This document shows positions 33,163 through 44,249 of a stretch of 64,000 nucleotides of DNA, in pieces. The notes beneath the pieces are model-generated. The model did not search any database. It had not been told where the DNA came from and saw only the letters and a program-made list of their open reading frames with translations. The translations under genes were made by a program, and so were the position numbers. Positions within the stretch are counted from its first letter, which is position 1. Every line of letters starts with the position of its first letter. Source of the stretch: Mytilus galloprovincialis (Eukaryota; Mollusca; Bivalvia; Mytilida; Mytilidae). Location of the stretch: positions 32,994,218 to 33,058,217 of the forward strand of contig NC_134846.1 of the NCBI RefSeq assembly GCF_965363235.1, given 5' to 3'.

Positions 33163-33793
33163 TCAATATTTTGTCATTGTATTTATAAATTTTGAAAAAA
33201 GATTGTTTCTTTTCTGGTTTCCACTTTCTACAATTCCTTGTAGTGCAGGTCCGTTGTTTACATGAACGTCAATCATTATTTCTTCATCATTTAATATGTC
33301 TCTCTCTGTGATGCAAATGTTATGTAAAATGCAACTGAAAGTAACAGAATCTGTTGATTTTGGTAGTGAACAATCCAACATTTTCAATTTCCTAAATCTT
33401 GCCTTTAATTGACCTATGGATCTTTCTACTACCATTCTGGTAGAACTATGAACAAAATTGTACCGCTACTGTTAAGGTACCAAAGTCTTTAAATGGTGTC
33501 ACTAGATTTTGAGAAAGAGGGTATGCTGCATCCCCAACCAAATGAAACTCATCTGGCAAGATTTTTTTTATCTATAATCCGCTTCCCTATTTTAGAATTT
33601 CGGAAAACACGGGCATCATGAACGGATCCTGGCCACCCAGTATTAACAGACATAAACTTCATCTCATGGTCGCATTCTACTTGGGCAACAATACTATGGA
33701 ATCCTTTTCTGTTAATGTAATTTTCATGATGTTGATTTGGACCAGGTATTGCAATATGGGTTCCGTCTATTGCACCAACCACACCTGGCATAC
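33163..33793 (-). pseudogene. Harbinger nuclease, last exon (DDE domain), frameshifted
   Basis: The acceptor TTGTGTTCTAAG|GT enters in phase 1 and makes Gly with the previous exon. The exon reads MPGVVGAIDGTHIAIPGPNQ (first catalytic Asp in AIDGTH), then KFMSVNTGWPGSVHDARVFR (second Asp in HDARVF). After a frameshift in an A-run near 33562 it continues PDEFHLVGDAAYPLSQNLVT. After another near 33455 it reads STRMVVERSIGQLKARFRKL (third acidic residue, Glu in VVERSIG), then FSCILHNICI, and stops at 33163. All three catalytic residues are present, but the frame is broken twice, so this copy cannot make an active nuclease. The family is HARBI1-like. Confidence 0.9.
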
Positions 33794-34160
33794 CTTAGAA
33801 CACAAAATCAATTCTTATTTATAATAAGCAGTCTTGCTTTTTAAGTATATTTTTCAATTTGAGATAAAAAAAAAAAAGACTGGTTGAAAAGGGAATTTTA
33901 CCTATGACTTGGTATTTATCGGACCTATGGATTGAAACAAGTATTCAGTTGTTTGAATACGTGGTCCATTCAAAAGTTCGCAAAACTGATTGGTTGCATA
34001 AGTCACCAACGACCCAACTACATATATATATAGACCACTAAGAATAAGAAGGATGTGTTTGTACAGAACCATTGAATTTTTATGCATAATTTCGCATAAA
34101 TAATTTTTGTTTCATTTACATATTGAGTATATATACTATTGTTATTTGCGACAAATATAC

Positions 34161-34450
34161 CTTGAAATGCTCTAAAGCCATTTTCATTTCTGCGTATCTT
34201 CTCTCCTTTTGGCCAACGTATGAGTTTGTTTTTATCCTTCCCCATCGCTGACACAATGCCGTCTACCGATTTCATCACTGTAAATCACTCACATCAAAAC
34301 GACTTGCAATTGACCTATAGCACTCTGTATTTGCAAAATACCACAATGCAATTAATATTTGTTTCTCTAATGTTAGTTGTGGTCTGCCTCCTTTATATTC
34401 TCGTCGTTCTACCTTTTCAGCAAGGTGGTCTACAATTCTGTGAAAGGTGC
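34161..34450 (-). pseudogene. Harbinger nuclease, middle exon, one-base deletion
   Basis: The acceptor TGCTTTGTAG|GC enters in phase 1. It reads TFHRIVDHLAEKVERREYKG, then LTLEKQILIALWYFANTECY and RSIASRFDVSD, the helix-turn-helix region preceding the nuclease domain in HARBI1-like proteins. Near 34283 a one-base loss shifts the frame; the other frame continues VMKSVDGIVSAMGKDKNKLI, then WPKGEKIRRNENGFRAFQ to donor AAG|GTATAT in phase 1. The length of 290 nt is one short of the value that keeps both splice phases, which supports a single deletion. Confidence 0.85.
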
Positions 34451-34693
34451 CTACAAAGCAATATATGCCATTCATAAAATTTTATATCCAGTGGAGTTAT
34501 CATTCATGTAACATATGGGATTTTTTTACAATGGTCAATAGTAGATACTGTGAAAGGTTAGCCTGAGATACCAAAAAATGTACCCCCTGCTACATGTATC
34601 ACGTAAAAAACTGAATAATTTGAACAAACAATTGCGAAATATCAAATGTTATGAAATCATTGTTCAATCTACTATGTTGAAATGAATACGTAC

Positions 34694-34882
34694 CTCTTGA
34701 TAGCCTGAAATTTCTTCGAAATTCATGATTGTCATAACTTAAAACAATATCAACAAAGGATCCAATTTTAGGTATTGCCCTCTTCTCTATCATTGCAGTA
34801 GCTGTTTTTAATAAAAGAGCTTCATCATCACTGTCTCCAGATATTTCATCAGATGAAAATGATGAACTGTCAATGAAGTTAT
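34694..34882 (-). pseudogene. Harbinger nuclease, upstream exon
   Basis: A 189 nt exon between acceptor TCTATGCGTAG and donor AGAG|GTACGT, phase 1 at both ends. It reads an acidic Ser-rich leader (SSSFSSDEISGDSDDEALLL), then KRAIPKIGSF and SYDNHEFRRNFRLSR, leading to (G)TFHRIV in the next exon. F-R-x-x-F-R-L/M-S-R is the conserved entry to the Harbinger helix-turn-helix region. No stop falls inside this exon. A start codon was not identified; further exons may lie between 34883 and the right terminus. Confidence 0.75.
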
Positions 34883-35054
34883 CTACGCATAGAAGAGATA
34901 AAAGGGCGATATATTGCATAATTGAAAGTTCAAAACAGGTTCAAAACACACTTTTAAAACGATGTATTAGTTTCTACCTTTTTAGCGTTTAACAAACGAT
35001 AACAAACGTCACACAACGTTTACAAAATTTTGGTTAGAAAGAAATGCAGCCCAA

Positions 35055-35575
35055 GTTGTACAATAAGCTGTTTATGGTATTATGTTTTTACCTATGATAT
35101 TGTTTTCTCAAATAAATATATATAGATCTGAAGGTTCATGAGGAATCATGGCATATATACATGTATCCTCATTATAGATTAAAAAGTGTTTCATAATTTC
35201 CTTAGGCTAAATTAAATAAATGACCAATTGCAACTTTAAAGTTATGTTTAAGTTATAACATGTATAAAAGGTAAATAGATGATAGTATTTACAACAAAAT
35301 CTTTTTGTATATGACTGAAACAACTTTTATTACATGGCAGAGGTGGTACATGTACATGGTGGAAACGGCCATGGCCCAACTGGCTCCATGGCTGAAACAT
35401 CTTTCCTAAAGTTATAAAATGTCAACCATACTCTACTTTTAAATTAGAGAATTTACCTTTGAATGGCAACTTGATCATACATGTAGGAACAGACTGGAGT
35501 TTGGAAACTTGGACTTCAACCAAAGATACTAATGGACCACAAACTACAAATGTAGCATTTTCCTAGTGTCTGTAC
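35055..35575. other. Sequence without recognised features
   Basis: AT-rich spacer between the Harbinger element and the first of two M4 copies. No exon, repeat unit or regulatory cluster could be supported. Confidence 0.45.
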
Positions 35576-35580
35576 CTCAT

Positions 35581-35723
35581 AGGCAGATCCAGGGGCCCTG
35601 TCCCTCCTTTTTCATGGGAAAAATTTGGTTGATTATATAGGGAATCACTGAAGCATGACTTGAGCCCCGTCCCATGATAATTCAGTCAGCAGGCCCCTTA
35701 TGAAAAGTTTTTGATCCTCCTGT
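35581..35723. mobile_element. M4a MITE copy
   Basis: GGCAGATCCAGGGGCCCTGT, TTGATTATATAGGGAATCAC then TGAAGCATGACTTGAGCC, and CAGTCAGCAGGCCCCTTATG, ending TTTTTGATCCTCCTGTAG. The ends are the decayed GGCGGATCCAG / CTGGATCCGCC pair. Confidence 0.75.
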
Positions 35724-35965
35724 AGTATACCTATAGTATACCTAGTTCAATCAGGGATAAGTTCAGCGAATAAATATAAGTCATCAGGGAACGCCCCTTA
35801 TGAGGAGAGGTTTCAGTACAAAAAAAAAAATGAAGTCCTATGCATTTCTGATTGATATATTTTTGTAATAGATATTGTTTGATAAATGGAATAAACAAGA
35901 TCCTATCATATGTTTTTATTGTTGAAAAATTTAGCGCTACATTTTTACTTTTATGAATGACATGG

Positions 35966-36105
35966 GTGTATGCCCCCACCCCCTCCTTTTTCGTGGGAAA
36001 ATGTGGTTGATTATATAGGGAATCAGTGAAGCATGACTGGAGCCTTTCAGGTCAGTCAGTGCCCCACACCCTTTTTTAAGAAAAATTCTGGATCCGCCAC
36101 TGAAT
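35966..36105. mobile_element. M4a MITE copy, right end intact
   Basis: CACCCCCTCCTTTTTCGTGG, GATTATATAGGGAATCAGTG, AGCATGACTGGAGCC and CAGTCAGTGCCCCACACCC, ending ATTCTGGATCCGCCACTGAA at 36098-36103. The left terminal word is missing. Confidence 0.75.
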
Positions 36106-36236
36106 GATATATGAAAGCTTCTAATGCCCCTAGGTAAATCAGACATAGGTCTATTTCAATGTCAATAGATTTGTTTACTGAAATTATCCATTTACTTCCT
36201 TACAAGTTACAGACTAAGTTACATAAGACTTGATGA

Positions 36237-37060
36237 GTTCTCAACTAAAATTTGTAATTCTCATATGCTAAAAGAGAATTTTTTGACAATTTTTGAATTT
36301 TTAAGGTAAAATTATGTTGTATTCTACTAAATTTTTTAATGTCCAGAGAAAATGTTACGGCCATGTTCCATATTCGGAATATTTCTACTATATTGCATTT
36401 GTTTAAGTATCAGCATATGCTCATTTTACCAAAAATCATACTGACTCATTTATTTCTATGAAAAGTAGATGCTACATAATGGATTTGATTGGGTCTTAAA
36501 GATTATGGATGCTCTCTCGATTATATTTAATAACTTTTGTAGTTGTGAAATTGTTTTGTATAAAAAGCACTTCTTATTTCTGTACATAGCATATTTAAAA
36601 AAAAGTGTCTGCGGATAATGAAGAAAAAGATTAAAATTGCATCTCCACCTTTGATAGATGCTGATGTAATTCTTTTAATTTCATATTGAATACCTCAACG
36701 TTTGGATGCTGGCTTCCAATTATTTATAGATTCTGGCATCTCAACATATCTGGAAGCTGGCATCCCAAAATATCCGGATGCTGGCATCCCAATATATCCG
36801 GATGCTGGCATCCCAAAATATACGGATGCTGGCATCCCAATACATCTGGATGCTGACATCCCAAAATATCCTGATGCTGGCATCCCAAAATATCCAGATG
36901 CTGGCATCCAAATATATCTGGATGCTGGCATCCCAAAATATCTGGATGCTGGCATCTCAACATATCGGGATGCTGGCATCCCAATATATCTGGATGCTGG
37001 CATCCCAAAATATCCGGATGCTGGCTTCCCAAAATATAGGGATTCGGGCATCACAACCAT
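36237..37060 (+). repeat. Dispersed element carrying a 24 bp palindromic minisatellite
   Basis: 36702-37053 is about 15 tandem 24 bp units of the type GGATGCTGGCATCCCAAAAT, then ATCC, with a 14 bp near-palindromic core (GGATGCTGGCATCC). A second array of about eight units in reverse orientation lies at 47484-47690. The flank GTTCTCAACTAAAATTTGTA, then ATTCTCAT, at 36238 is matched in reverse complement at 48000-48025. The minisatellite is therefore part of a larger repeat present twice in this window in opposite orientations. Confidence 0.8.
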
Positions 37061-37064
37061 GCAG

Positions 37065-38990
37065 ACATGTACAATTTTTCATTATGACATACGAATTTAA
37101 ATGCTGCTTCCTAATCAACTGGATTTTAGTATTAAGCCGCCAATATAACACCCAGTACATTCCTAAGGTTTTGATGTGTGTTGAATGCATATGAAAACAA
37201 TCAAGTAAACATAAAAAAAAAGCTACTGATGAATGCTGGGAAGATTATATTTTTTTCTTTGTTCATGTCTAGTGGCTAGTTAAATGCATATTGAGAATGT
37301 AACATCATAGGTCAGAGTGTGAAATGTATACTTGACCAACAAACTGAGTCTAAATTGTAAAGTTCTAGTTTACCATGTGAATGCTGATGATAACAATTTG
37401 ATATTTATAAAACTATGTCAATGTACTACCGGTAAGTTTCCAATAATTAGCCAATTTTAATGTTATTTTTCTGACTTTGATTACCATTATGTATGACATG
37501 ATGTATACATTTTATTGACTATTGTGGTCTCGACACAATACATTTATATATGATGACATCAGGACTACAATTTTCAAATCTGATATGCTTATGTTTCGAA
37601 TGTTCACAGAATATTTTTTTTTGAAAATAAGCTAAATGCAATTGCCGGTCCGAGACCACAATTGTCGTCCCTTGATTTTCGTTGTTCACAAATATAGTCC
37701 CTAGTGTTGACAGTGGGTTACTTGCCATTAATTTTTATACCCCTTCCAAATTTATTTCTCCATGTTTAATGCCTCAAATTGCAAGTAGGGGGTGAAATTA
37801 CACTGTAAACAAATTTGGGTCCAGAATTTTAAAGGAAAGTAGTGATTTGGTCCAGCTGGAAAAAAGTTGAAAATTAGCACTTCGGAAGCTGTCAAAAGAT
37901 TTCAAGACGCCCTAAACATAAAATTGTCCATATTTTGAGTTAGAGCCGATGAAGTTTTCTATAATTTTGATATAATTTGTCCCAAAAGTAGTACAACACA
38001 CTGTAAAAGTTTCTTTGAGAAAGCGCAGGTGGGATTTTTTTATATTTTCATTTATGTTCTAAAAGAAATGCACTACGAAATAATTGTGTTCTCGGACCTG
38101 CCGACTGAAATCATATCAAGTTTAGTAGTTCCCAAGGCTTTCAGAAATCAACTGGACATTCTTTTTTACTGGACTAGATTCTTTTTTTACAGGACAATCA
38201 CACATATGATTTGGACAAAATTTTTAAAAAATGCTGATCATTTTGTATTGCATATTATCAATCAAATAAATTTGCCCAATGACCATCAACCTTGGGATTG
38301 TCTGATTAACTAAGTTATCCAGGGCAAACACTCTACAAAACGGATTGGTGACTGTACCTTTATTAAAATGTTAAATATGAGGTGCGTGATATGTAAACCT
38401 GCATAATAATTTTGTTTTGTGTCTATGAGAAACCCCATTTGCATTCAATGCCTAAATTAAAGAGATTTGTTTCCCGCAATTGCCTGTATACAATAAAACA
38501 TGTACCACAATGAAATATTTAAAAAAAATCTATTATCGATACTGGTGCACAGTGTCTATGATCTGTACGTACTGGATATTGTCAGTATCTCTGGACTTGT
38601 TGTATACATCTCCCAATGAGTCAGTACATCATGCCAGGATCTTCTAGTACTTGAGCCTTTCATTGCATTACAAAACTTACATTTTCTTTATTACAATACT
38701 TATTAAACTTGTATCTTTTTTCTGCATTTTAATATTTCAATATTTGTTAATCATTTAATCAAATCAGTTACACGAACTGGAACTTTCAAACTTTCTATTA
38801 TCATGTATGGCTAGTAATCTGAAATCAGCTGGAATCAGAAATGATCTGGTGCTGTTTGGATGATTCGTCGTCTGAGTTTAACCTGTCCAATAACTATATA
38901 TATAAAGTGTTGCGATACATTAATACACAACACATGAATAGTAACCAGAAAGGTGAAGCCACTTATATGAAAGATTATCAACAATAGTTT
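37065..38990. other. Intergenic sequence, nothing recognised
   Basis: AT-rich sequence with no repeat block or splice-bounded exon that I can support. The longest plus frame (38029-38313) is AT-rich with no recognisable domain. Confidence 0.45.
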
Positions 38991-38992
38991 TT

Positions 38993-39815
38993 ATACGCCC
39001 GTCGTCTTTTAGACGGGACGTATTATGGTATACCGTTGTCCGTCCGTCCGTCCGTCCGTCCGTCCGTCGTCCACACTTCGGACAATAACTCAAAAACACT
39101 TTCACCAATTTCCATGAAACTTAAGTGAATTGTTTATATCTATTGACGTAAGCTCCCTTTCGTTTTTTTTTTTTCTTCAGATTTTAAGTTTTGGATTTAT
39201 GGGGCTTTATTCATAAAAAAGGGGGGATTTTCAACACTTCGGACAATAACTCAAAAAGGCTTTCACCAATGTCCATGAAACTTTGGTGAATTGTTTATAT
39301 CTATTGATGTAAGCTCCCTTTCAATTTTTATAAATTTCTGATTTTAAGTTTTGGATTTATGGGGCTTTATTCATAAAAAAAGGGGGATTTTCAACACTTC
39401 GGACAATAACTCAAAAAGGCTTTCACCAATGTCCATGAAAATTTGGTGAATTGTTTATATGTATTGATGTAAGCTCCCTTTCAATTTTTATAAATTTCAG
39501 ATTTTACATTTCCGTGTTATGAATTTTTATGCTTAAAAAAGGGGGGATTTTCCAATTTTGGAACAATAACTAACACTTTCACAAAATTTGATAAATTGTT
39601 TATATCTATTGACATAAGCTCCCTTTCCATTTTTATAAATTTTAGATTTTACGTTTTCTTAAGTAATGAATTTTTATACTTAAAAAAGGGGGATTTTATG
39701 AAACTTTGGTGAATATATTAATGTAACATCCCCTTTGATTTGTATATATATTTCTAGTTGATCATATAAATTCATTTAAAGCATAAAAGACAAGTTAAAA
39801 GAGCAACGGGCGTAT
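38993..39815 (+). mobile_element. 823 bp TIR element with (GTCC)n and about 160 bp internal tandem repeats
   Basis: The ends ATACGCCCGT (38993) and ACGGGCGTAT (39806) are exact inverted copies. After the left end come GTCTTTTAGACGGGACGTAT and a (GTCC)n run at 39039-39068. Then units beginning CACTTCGGACAATAACTCAA repeat at 39073, 39235 and 39395, with decayed units after. Just outside the right end lies CATGCGCTAAAGCGCAGCCC. There are no genes. Confidence 0.8.
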
Positions 39816-40714
39816 CATGCGCTAAAGCGCAGCCCTTTATTCGTTGTAACATCACAACAATAGGGAACAGAAAGTAAATATTCATGTATGATGTCATAAT
39901 GATGTAGAATTAAATTTAAAGATTGCTTTCTCACTCGTAGTTGATATTTAAAATAAAATACTTGCACATCCCCTGCCCTACGAGAAAACGCATTATTATC
40001 CGAAGAAAACCTACATTTAAACTTCTTTTAAATTAAGTTTTCCACACCAATATTTGCCTGTTGTTTCTGTGTAGTCGTTAAAAACTATTCAAAACAGATA
40101 TGAACCACTAGTTCAATTGAATTTTTATGGAACAACATCCAGGTCTATACTGTACATTATGAAAGGGAGAAAAGTGTTCAATTTTATCAAAGTTTTTTTT
40201 TAGAAATACATCCTACATATATTTAGTGACTTTCGTGAAATTTAATTCCCATCTAAGGGTGTATTCGGTTAACACCTTAATTTGTGTGTTGTTTTTTTTT
40301 TATTTTAGCCTAGTCCTGGAACACAAAACCCTTGTAGCGATATTTAATTTTCGTATTTTCTTTTCATTCATTTTTCAAATTTGCTATGTATTGCTTTTAT
40401 TATCAAGCTTCCACCGAACCGAGCTTCGTTTTAAAAAAAAAGAAATAAATCACGAAAATATCAGCTTAAAATCATTTATGAAAAGATGACTCCGAGGCAT
40501 ATTTGTGAGACTAGCTTGACCCATAAAACTATGTAACCTATTATTATTAATTCCTGCTAGATCTAGTAAGCTAAGTACACAATGTATATATATTAGAGTA
40601 AATTTATTTTGAAATCGGTAAATCTGTTATGTATGATAAGCGTTTCTTTCTTTTAAAACATAGTATTTCAAATTTTACATTCACTCTTATACATATCACA
40701 ATTCATATATGACT

Positions 40715-40840
40715 ATGCGGTATGAGTTTTGTTCATTGTTGGAGGCCATATGCTGACATTTAATTGTAAACTGCTTAGTCATGTTAGTGCTATATTATTT
40801 GGTCTCAGTCCGGTGGAGAGTTGTCTCATTAGCAATCAGA
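40715..40840 (+). repeat. M3 repeat copy
   Basis: CTATGCGGTATGAGTTTTGT, TCATTGTTGGAGGCCATATG and CCGGTGGAGAGTTGTCTCAT, then TAGCAATCAGACC. The order is as in the copy at 30905-31105. Confidence 0.75.
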
Positions 40841-40854
40841 CCATTACTCAGATA

Positions 40855-40940
40855 TTACTCGGACTTCAAACGGCTGTTTTGCAAGACAAGCTAGGCCCAT
40901 GAGCGTAGGAAGTCAAGACTCAGAGTAATCTCGGACGGGC
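40855..40940 (+). repeat. Host repeat, empty-site copy
   Basis: ACTTCAAACGGCTGTTTTGC, AAGACAAGCTAGGCCCATGA, GCGTAGGAAGTC and AGAGTAATCTCGGACGGGCA. The same repeat occurs at 42395-43115, split by the 639 bp MITE. This copy shows the uninterrupted state. Confidence 0.85.
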
Positions 40941-41349
40941 ACAAGTTAACTGGTTTAAGACCCTTGCAAAAAAGAGGCAAACAACACATTAAATTTTCTA
41001 GTTAATCTGAAATTAAGTTTTTCATACTTTATTTTTCTTGAACTCAAAGGACTCTTACCAGTGATGCATTTTAATGGTTTTCCTATAGGTTGTCTAGGGG
41101 TAAACAAATTAATTTTGCGGACCCAATGTTTTTACTGGCCATGGCCATATTGATGGTGGTTAATCGTCTCGGTGGGGTTTATGTCGATCATATTTTTGTC
41201 AAAACTATTCATAACTTCATGAAAAAGTACATATTCCCATGAGGCAAAATAAAAAGAATATATATGTGTATTTCCTATTTCCATACCTACCCTATTATGG
41301 AAATTGTCTTACTTCAAGTTTTTTGGTAATTTGGCACTAAGCACTGTTA

Positions 41350-41986
41350 ACGTGACGGTACCCAAATTGCAACCATTTTGACAGTTTTTTCAACTACGTT
41401 TTTTTATGATCAAGACAAACATTTCCATTCTGTGTTTATTTTGTAGCCTTATCCTTCTTTATTATATAGGTACATGTACACCAATTAGATTTTCAATTCA
41501 TATGGAATCATAGAAAAATTGGTCTGAACTTACCTCCAAACCATCAATGATTCTGTAATGAGGAGTACCCAAATTGCATCCATGCTTAAATTTGCATCGT
41601 CAAAAGTCGATTAACAGAGCTTTTGTTTATTTTTTTCAAATATTTTGAACAATTGGATATTTGTCCATGCTTACTCTCCCTTTTTAAAGAAATGCATACT
41701 TGAAACATATTGTATTTGCAAATTTTAAAAAGATGACGTTTTAATGACGTCGCATGGCGATGTTTCAGTACATTTTGCTTTTTCAGTAAACACTTCATCT
41801 GTTGATAAATACTGTGAACGTTTCGTGTATATCTAAATATTTTTACCTATGTTGAAAGACGTGCATACTATCGGATAAAAATAATACAACTTGTTTATTC
41901 TCTAGGAAATCTTGTAAGATTTCCACTGCGATTTTTGCTAAATAAGTGCTATTTGGGTACTCGTTGCAATTTGGGTACCTTTACGT
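41350..41986. mobile_element. 637 bp MITE with TA flanks, copy 1
   Basis: The left end ACGTGACGGTACCCAAATTG is matched by the reverse complement of the right end, ACGTAAAGGTACCCAAATTG. TA lies directly on both sides (41348-41349 and 41987-41988). The interior repeats the terminal word (GTACCCAAATTGCATCCATG at 41565) and holds TGACGTCGCATGGCGATGTT. No coding capacity. TA duplication and size suggest a Tc1/mariner-driven non-autonomous element. Confidence 0.85.
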
Positions 41987-42087
41987 TACTGTCATAATTT
42001 CTCTTTCATAGACTCAATGTAAAAAAAATGGTAAAAACTCTCATAGTCATATTAAAGTATGTCTGTCTTAGAGGCTCATCGCTACCA

Positions 42088-42240
42088 TAGGCGGATCCAG
42101 CCCCCCTCCTTTTTCGTGTGAAAAAAATCGATTTATTATACAGGTAAACACTAAAAGATGACTTTAGCGGATCCCTCTGTTATGGCAGTCAGTGCCCCCC
42201 CCCAAATCCCATTTATAGAAAGTTCTGGCTACCACAAACG
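42088..42240. mobile_element. M4a MITE copy
   Basis: ATAGGCGGATCCAGCCCCCC begins it; TTATTATACAGGTAAACACT and GGCAGTCAGTGCCCCCCCCC follow, and AGAAAGTTCTGGCTACCACA is the decayed right end. Confidence 0.7.
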
Positions 42241-42441
42241 GATCGAAGTGTATCCCTCCCCGACGACATGGGAGAATCTGGCGACTGACAATAATCATCG
42301 TTGCCTAACCATATAAGCCTGTAATTTTCCCTCTGGAAGTAATCAGAATTATGTTATCCGGCTGGCGTATCCAGTCACTGAAATAAGATTACTGGGACTT
42401 CAAACAGCTGTTTTGCAAGACAAGTTAGGCCCATGAGTGTC

Positions 42442-43080
42442 ACGTGACGGTACCTAAATTGCACCTATTTTGACAGTTTTTTCATCTACGTTTTTTTATG
42501 ATAAAGACAAAAATGTCCATTCTGTGTTTATTTTGTAGCCGTATCCTTCTTTGTTATAAAGGTACACCAACTTGATTTTTATTCCATATGGAATCATAGA
42601 AAAATTGGTCTAAACTGACCTCCAAACCATCAATGATTCTGAAATGAGGAGTACCCAAATTGCATCCATGCTTAAATTCACATCGTCAAAAGTCTAATAA
42701 CAGAGCTTTCGTTTGATTTCTTCAAATATTTTGAACAATTGGATATTAGTCCATGCTTACTCTTCATTATTTTTTAAATGGATACTTGTAACATATTGTA
42801 TTTGCTCATTTTAAATAGATGACGTTTTGATGACGTCGCATGGCGACGTTTCAGTACATTTTGCTTTTTCAGTAAATACTTTATATGTTGATAAATACTG
42901 TGAACGTTTTGTGCATATCTGAATAGTTTTACCTATGTTGAACTGTTGAAAGATGTGCTTAGTATCAAATCATAAAAATACAAATTTTTTAGTCTCTATG
43001 AAATCTTGTTACATTTTCGCTGCTAGTTTTGCTAAATAGGTGCAATTTGGGTACTCGGTGCAATTTGGGTACCGTTACGT
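42442..43080. mobile_element. 639 bp MITE, copy 2, inserted in a host repeat
   Basis: About 85 percent similar to copy 1 along its length, with ends ACGTGACGGTACCTAAATTG and (reverse complement) ACGTAACGGTACCCAAATTG. The flanks ACTTCAAACAGCTGTTTTGC..GCCCATGAGTGTC and TAGGACGTTAGAGTAATCTC rejoin to match the empty host repeat at 40855-40940 at GAGCG|TA|GGAAGTC. This fixes the insertion point at a TA (left copy now TC). Confidence 0.88.
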
Positions 43081-43084
43081 TAGG

Positions 43085-44085
43085 ACGTTAGAGTAATCTC
43101 GGACGAGCACAAGTCAGTTGAACGGCAAACGATTTAATGGCGTCTAAGTTCAAGACATTGGTCACGTGATAAAAGGTCAGAGTTTACGATTTTTTGGTAA
43201 ACGTGCATGTCTCGTGGTTTTTGGACTCGTATCGTCTTATTTGTACTCGTACATTAATAAAAACCAAAGTGTTCAATTCTAGATTGAATAAGCTTTCTTA
43301 TTTTATATAACTATAATAAAAAAGTATTGTTAAAATGTTATAAATTCACGACTGAAGTGAAACTTTTTTTCTGAAAATTTGCGTAGGTCCACGGAAAATC
43401 CTTAATAAATCCTTAAATAGGTTTGGTAACGTGTTGAGGGGTATAAAATATGAAGTAAAACCGTTTTTTGCTCCTAATGTAACAATATCAGATCACAAAA
43501 ACCCCGGATACGCAATTGTGTCAGTTTATTCGTGGCGAAGCGGAGATCAAAGGGAGATAACTCGGTACGCGCATCGTAGGATATTGCAAGTTCACAACAG
43601 TAAGAGTAAAATTAATGATTGCAGATCTATTTCGAAAAGTTCTTGAATACCTTTCAATATTCCATGCTCCTCTACTGTTGTAACATTAAAATAGTCATGG
43701 AAAGGTTGAATATGACATTTTTTTCAAGTTCTTACAGGTTTTTGAACACTTCCAAAGAAGACAATTACCTACATTTTATAACAGACTGACTTTTTCTCTG
43801 AAACTTGAACTTATTGTATATATATATTCTCAAACACCCTTTTGGTAGATAGAAGGATACAAGATGGGTTTATCAGTCATTTGTCAGAAGAACCTGTGTT
43901 ACAATAGAAGCAGAAGCAGAAGATTACATTTAAACAAAAATATGACAAAAAAAAAGGAAAATTATAGTCTTCAAAATTGTGACCATTACCATAGATGATC
44001 ATAGATTGAAAATAAAATCAATCTGCAGTGGCCAGAAGTACATGCACAATTTTTGTTTTATTATAGCTGCTTTAAGATACGATTG
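43085..44085. other. Sequence without recognised genes
   Basis: AT-rich sequence. A frame at 43431-43646 contains the word GGGAGATAACTC, which is common in bivalve repeats, and has no domain. No splice-bounded exon was found. Confidence 0.4.
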
Positions 44086-44089
44086 CAGT

Positions 44090-44240
44090 TCTCAGGGAGT
44101 CTGGTGATTGGAACCTCCTCTTTTTATGGAAGATTAATGCATTTGAATGGGATCATGCATATAGTTGGAACCCTCCTTTTTATCCTTGGTTGAGAATACC
44201 ACCACTTATGTTTAAAATTTTCTGGATTCACCCTGAGATA
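44090..44240. mobile_element. M4b MITE copy, diverged
   Basis: GGTGATTGGAACCTCCTCTT, AAGATTAATGCATTTGAATG, GGATCATGCATATAGTTGGA and ACCCTCCTTTTTATCC, ending AATTTTCTGGATTCACCC, a decayed CTGGATCCGCC. Confidence 0.7.
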
Positions 44241-44249
44241 AGAAACTAC

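Larger units (their letters stand above)
31859..35052 (-). mobile_element. PIF/Harbinger transposon of about 3.2 kb
   Basis: The left end GGGTGCATTTTTTTCTAAC is matched by the reverse complement of the right end, GGGCTGCATTTCTTTCTAAC. A minus-strand Harbinger nuclease gene lies inside. An M2 repeat has inserted at 32520-32755. The usual second Harbinger gene (Myb/SANT-like) was not recognised. A 3 bp target duplication could not be fixed because the exact ends are uncertain by a few bases. Confidence 0.65.

Noticed and set aside
36695..37194. Long open frames on both strands reading an eight-residue repeat (DAGIPKYP and similar)
   Set aside because: The 24 bp minisatellite period is a multiple of three, so all frames stay open by necessity. 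There are no splice sites or start context, and the second array at 47484 behaves the same way.
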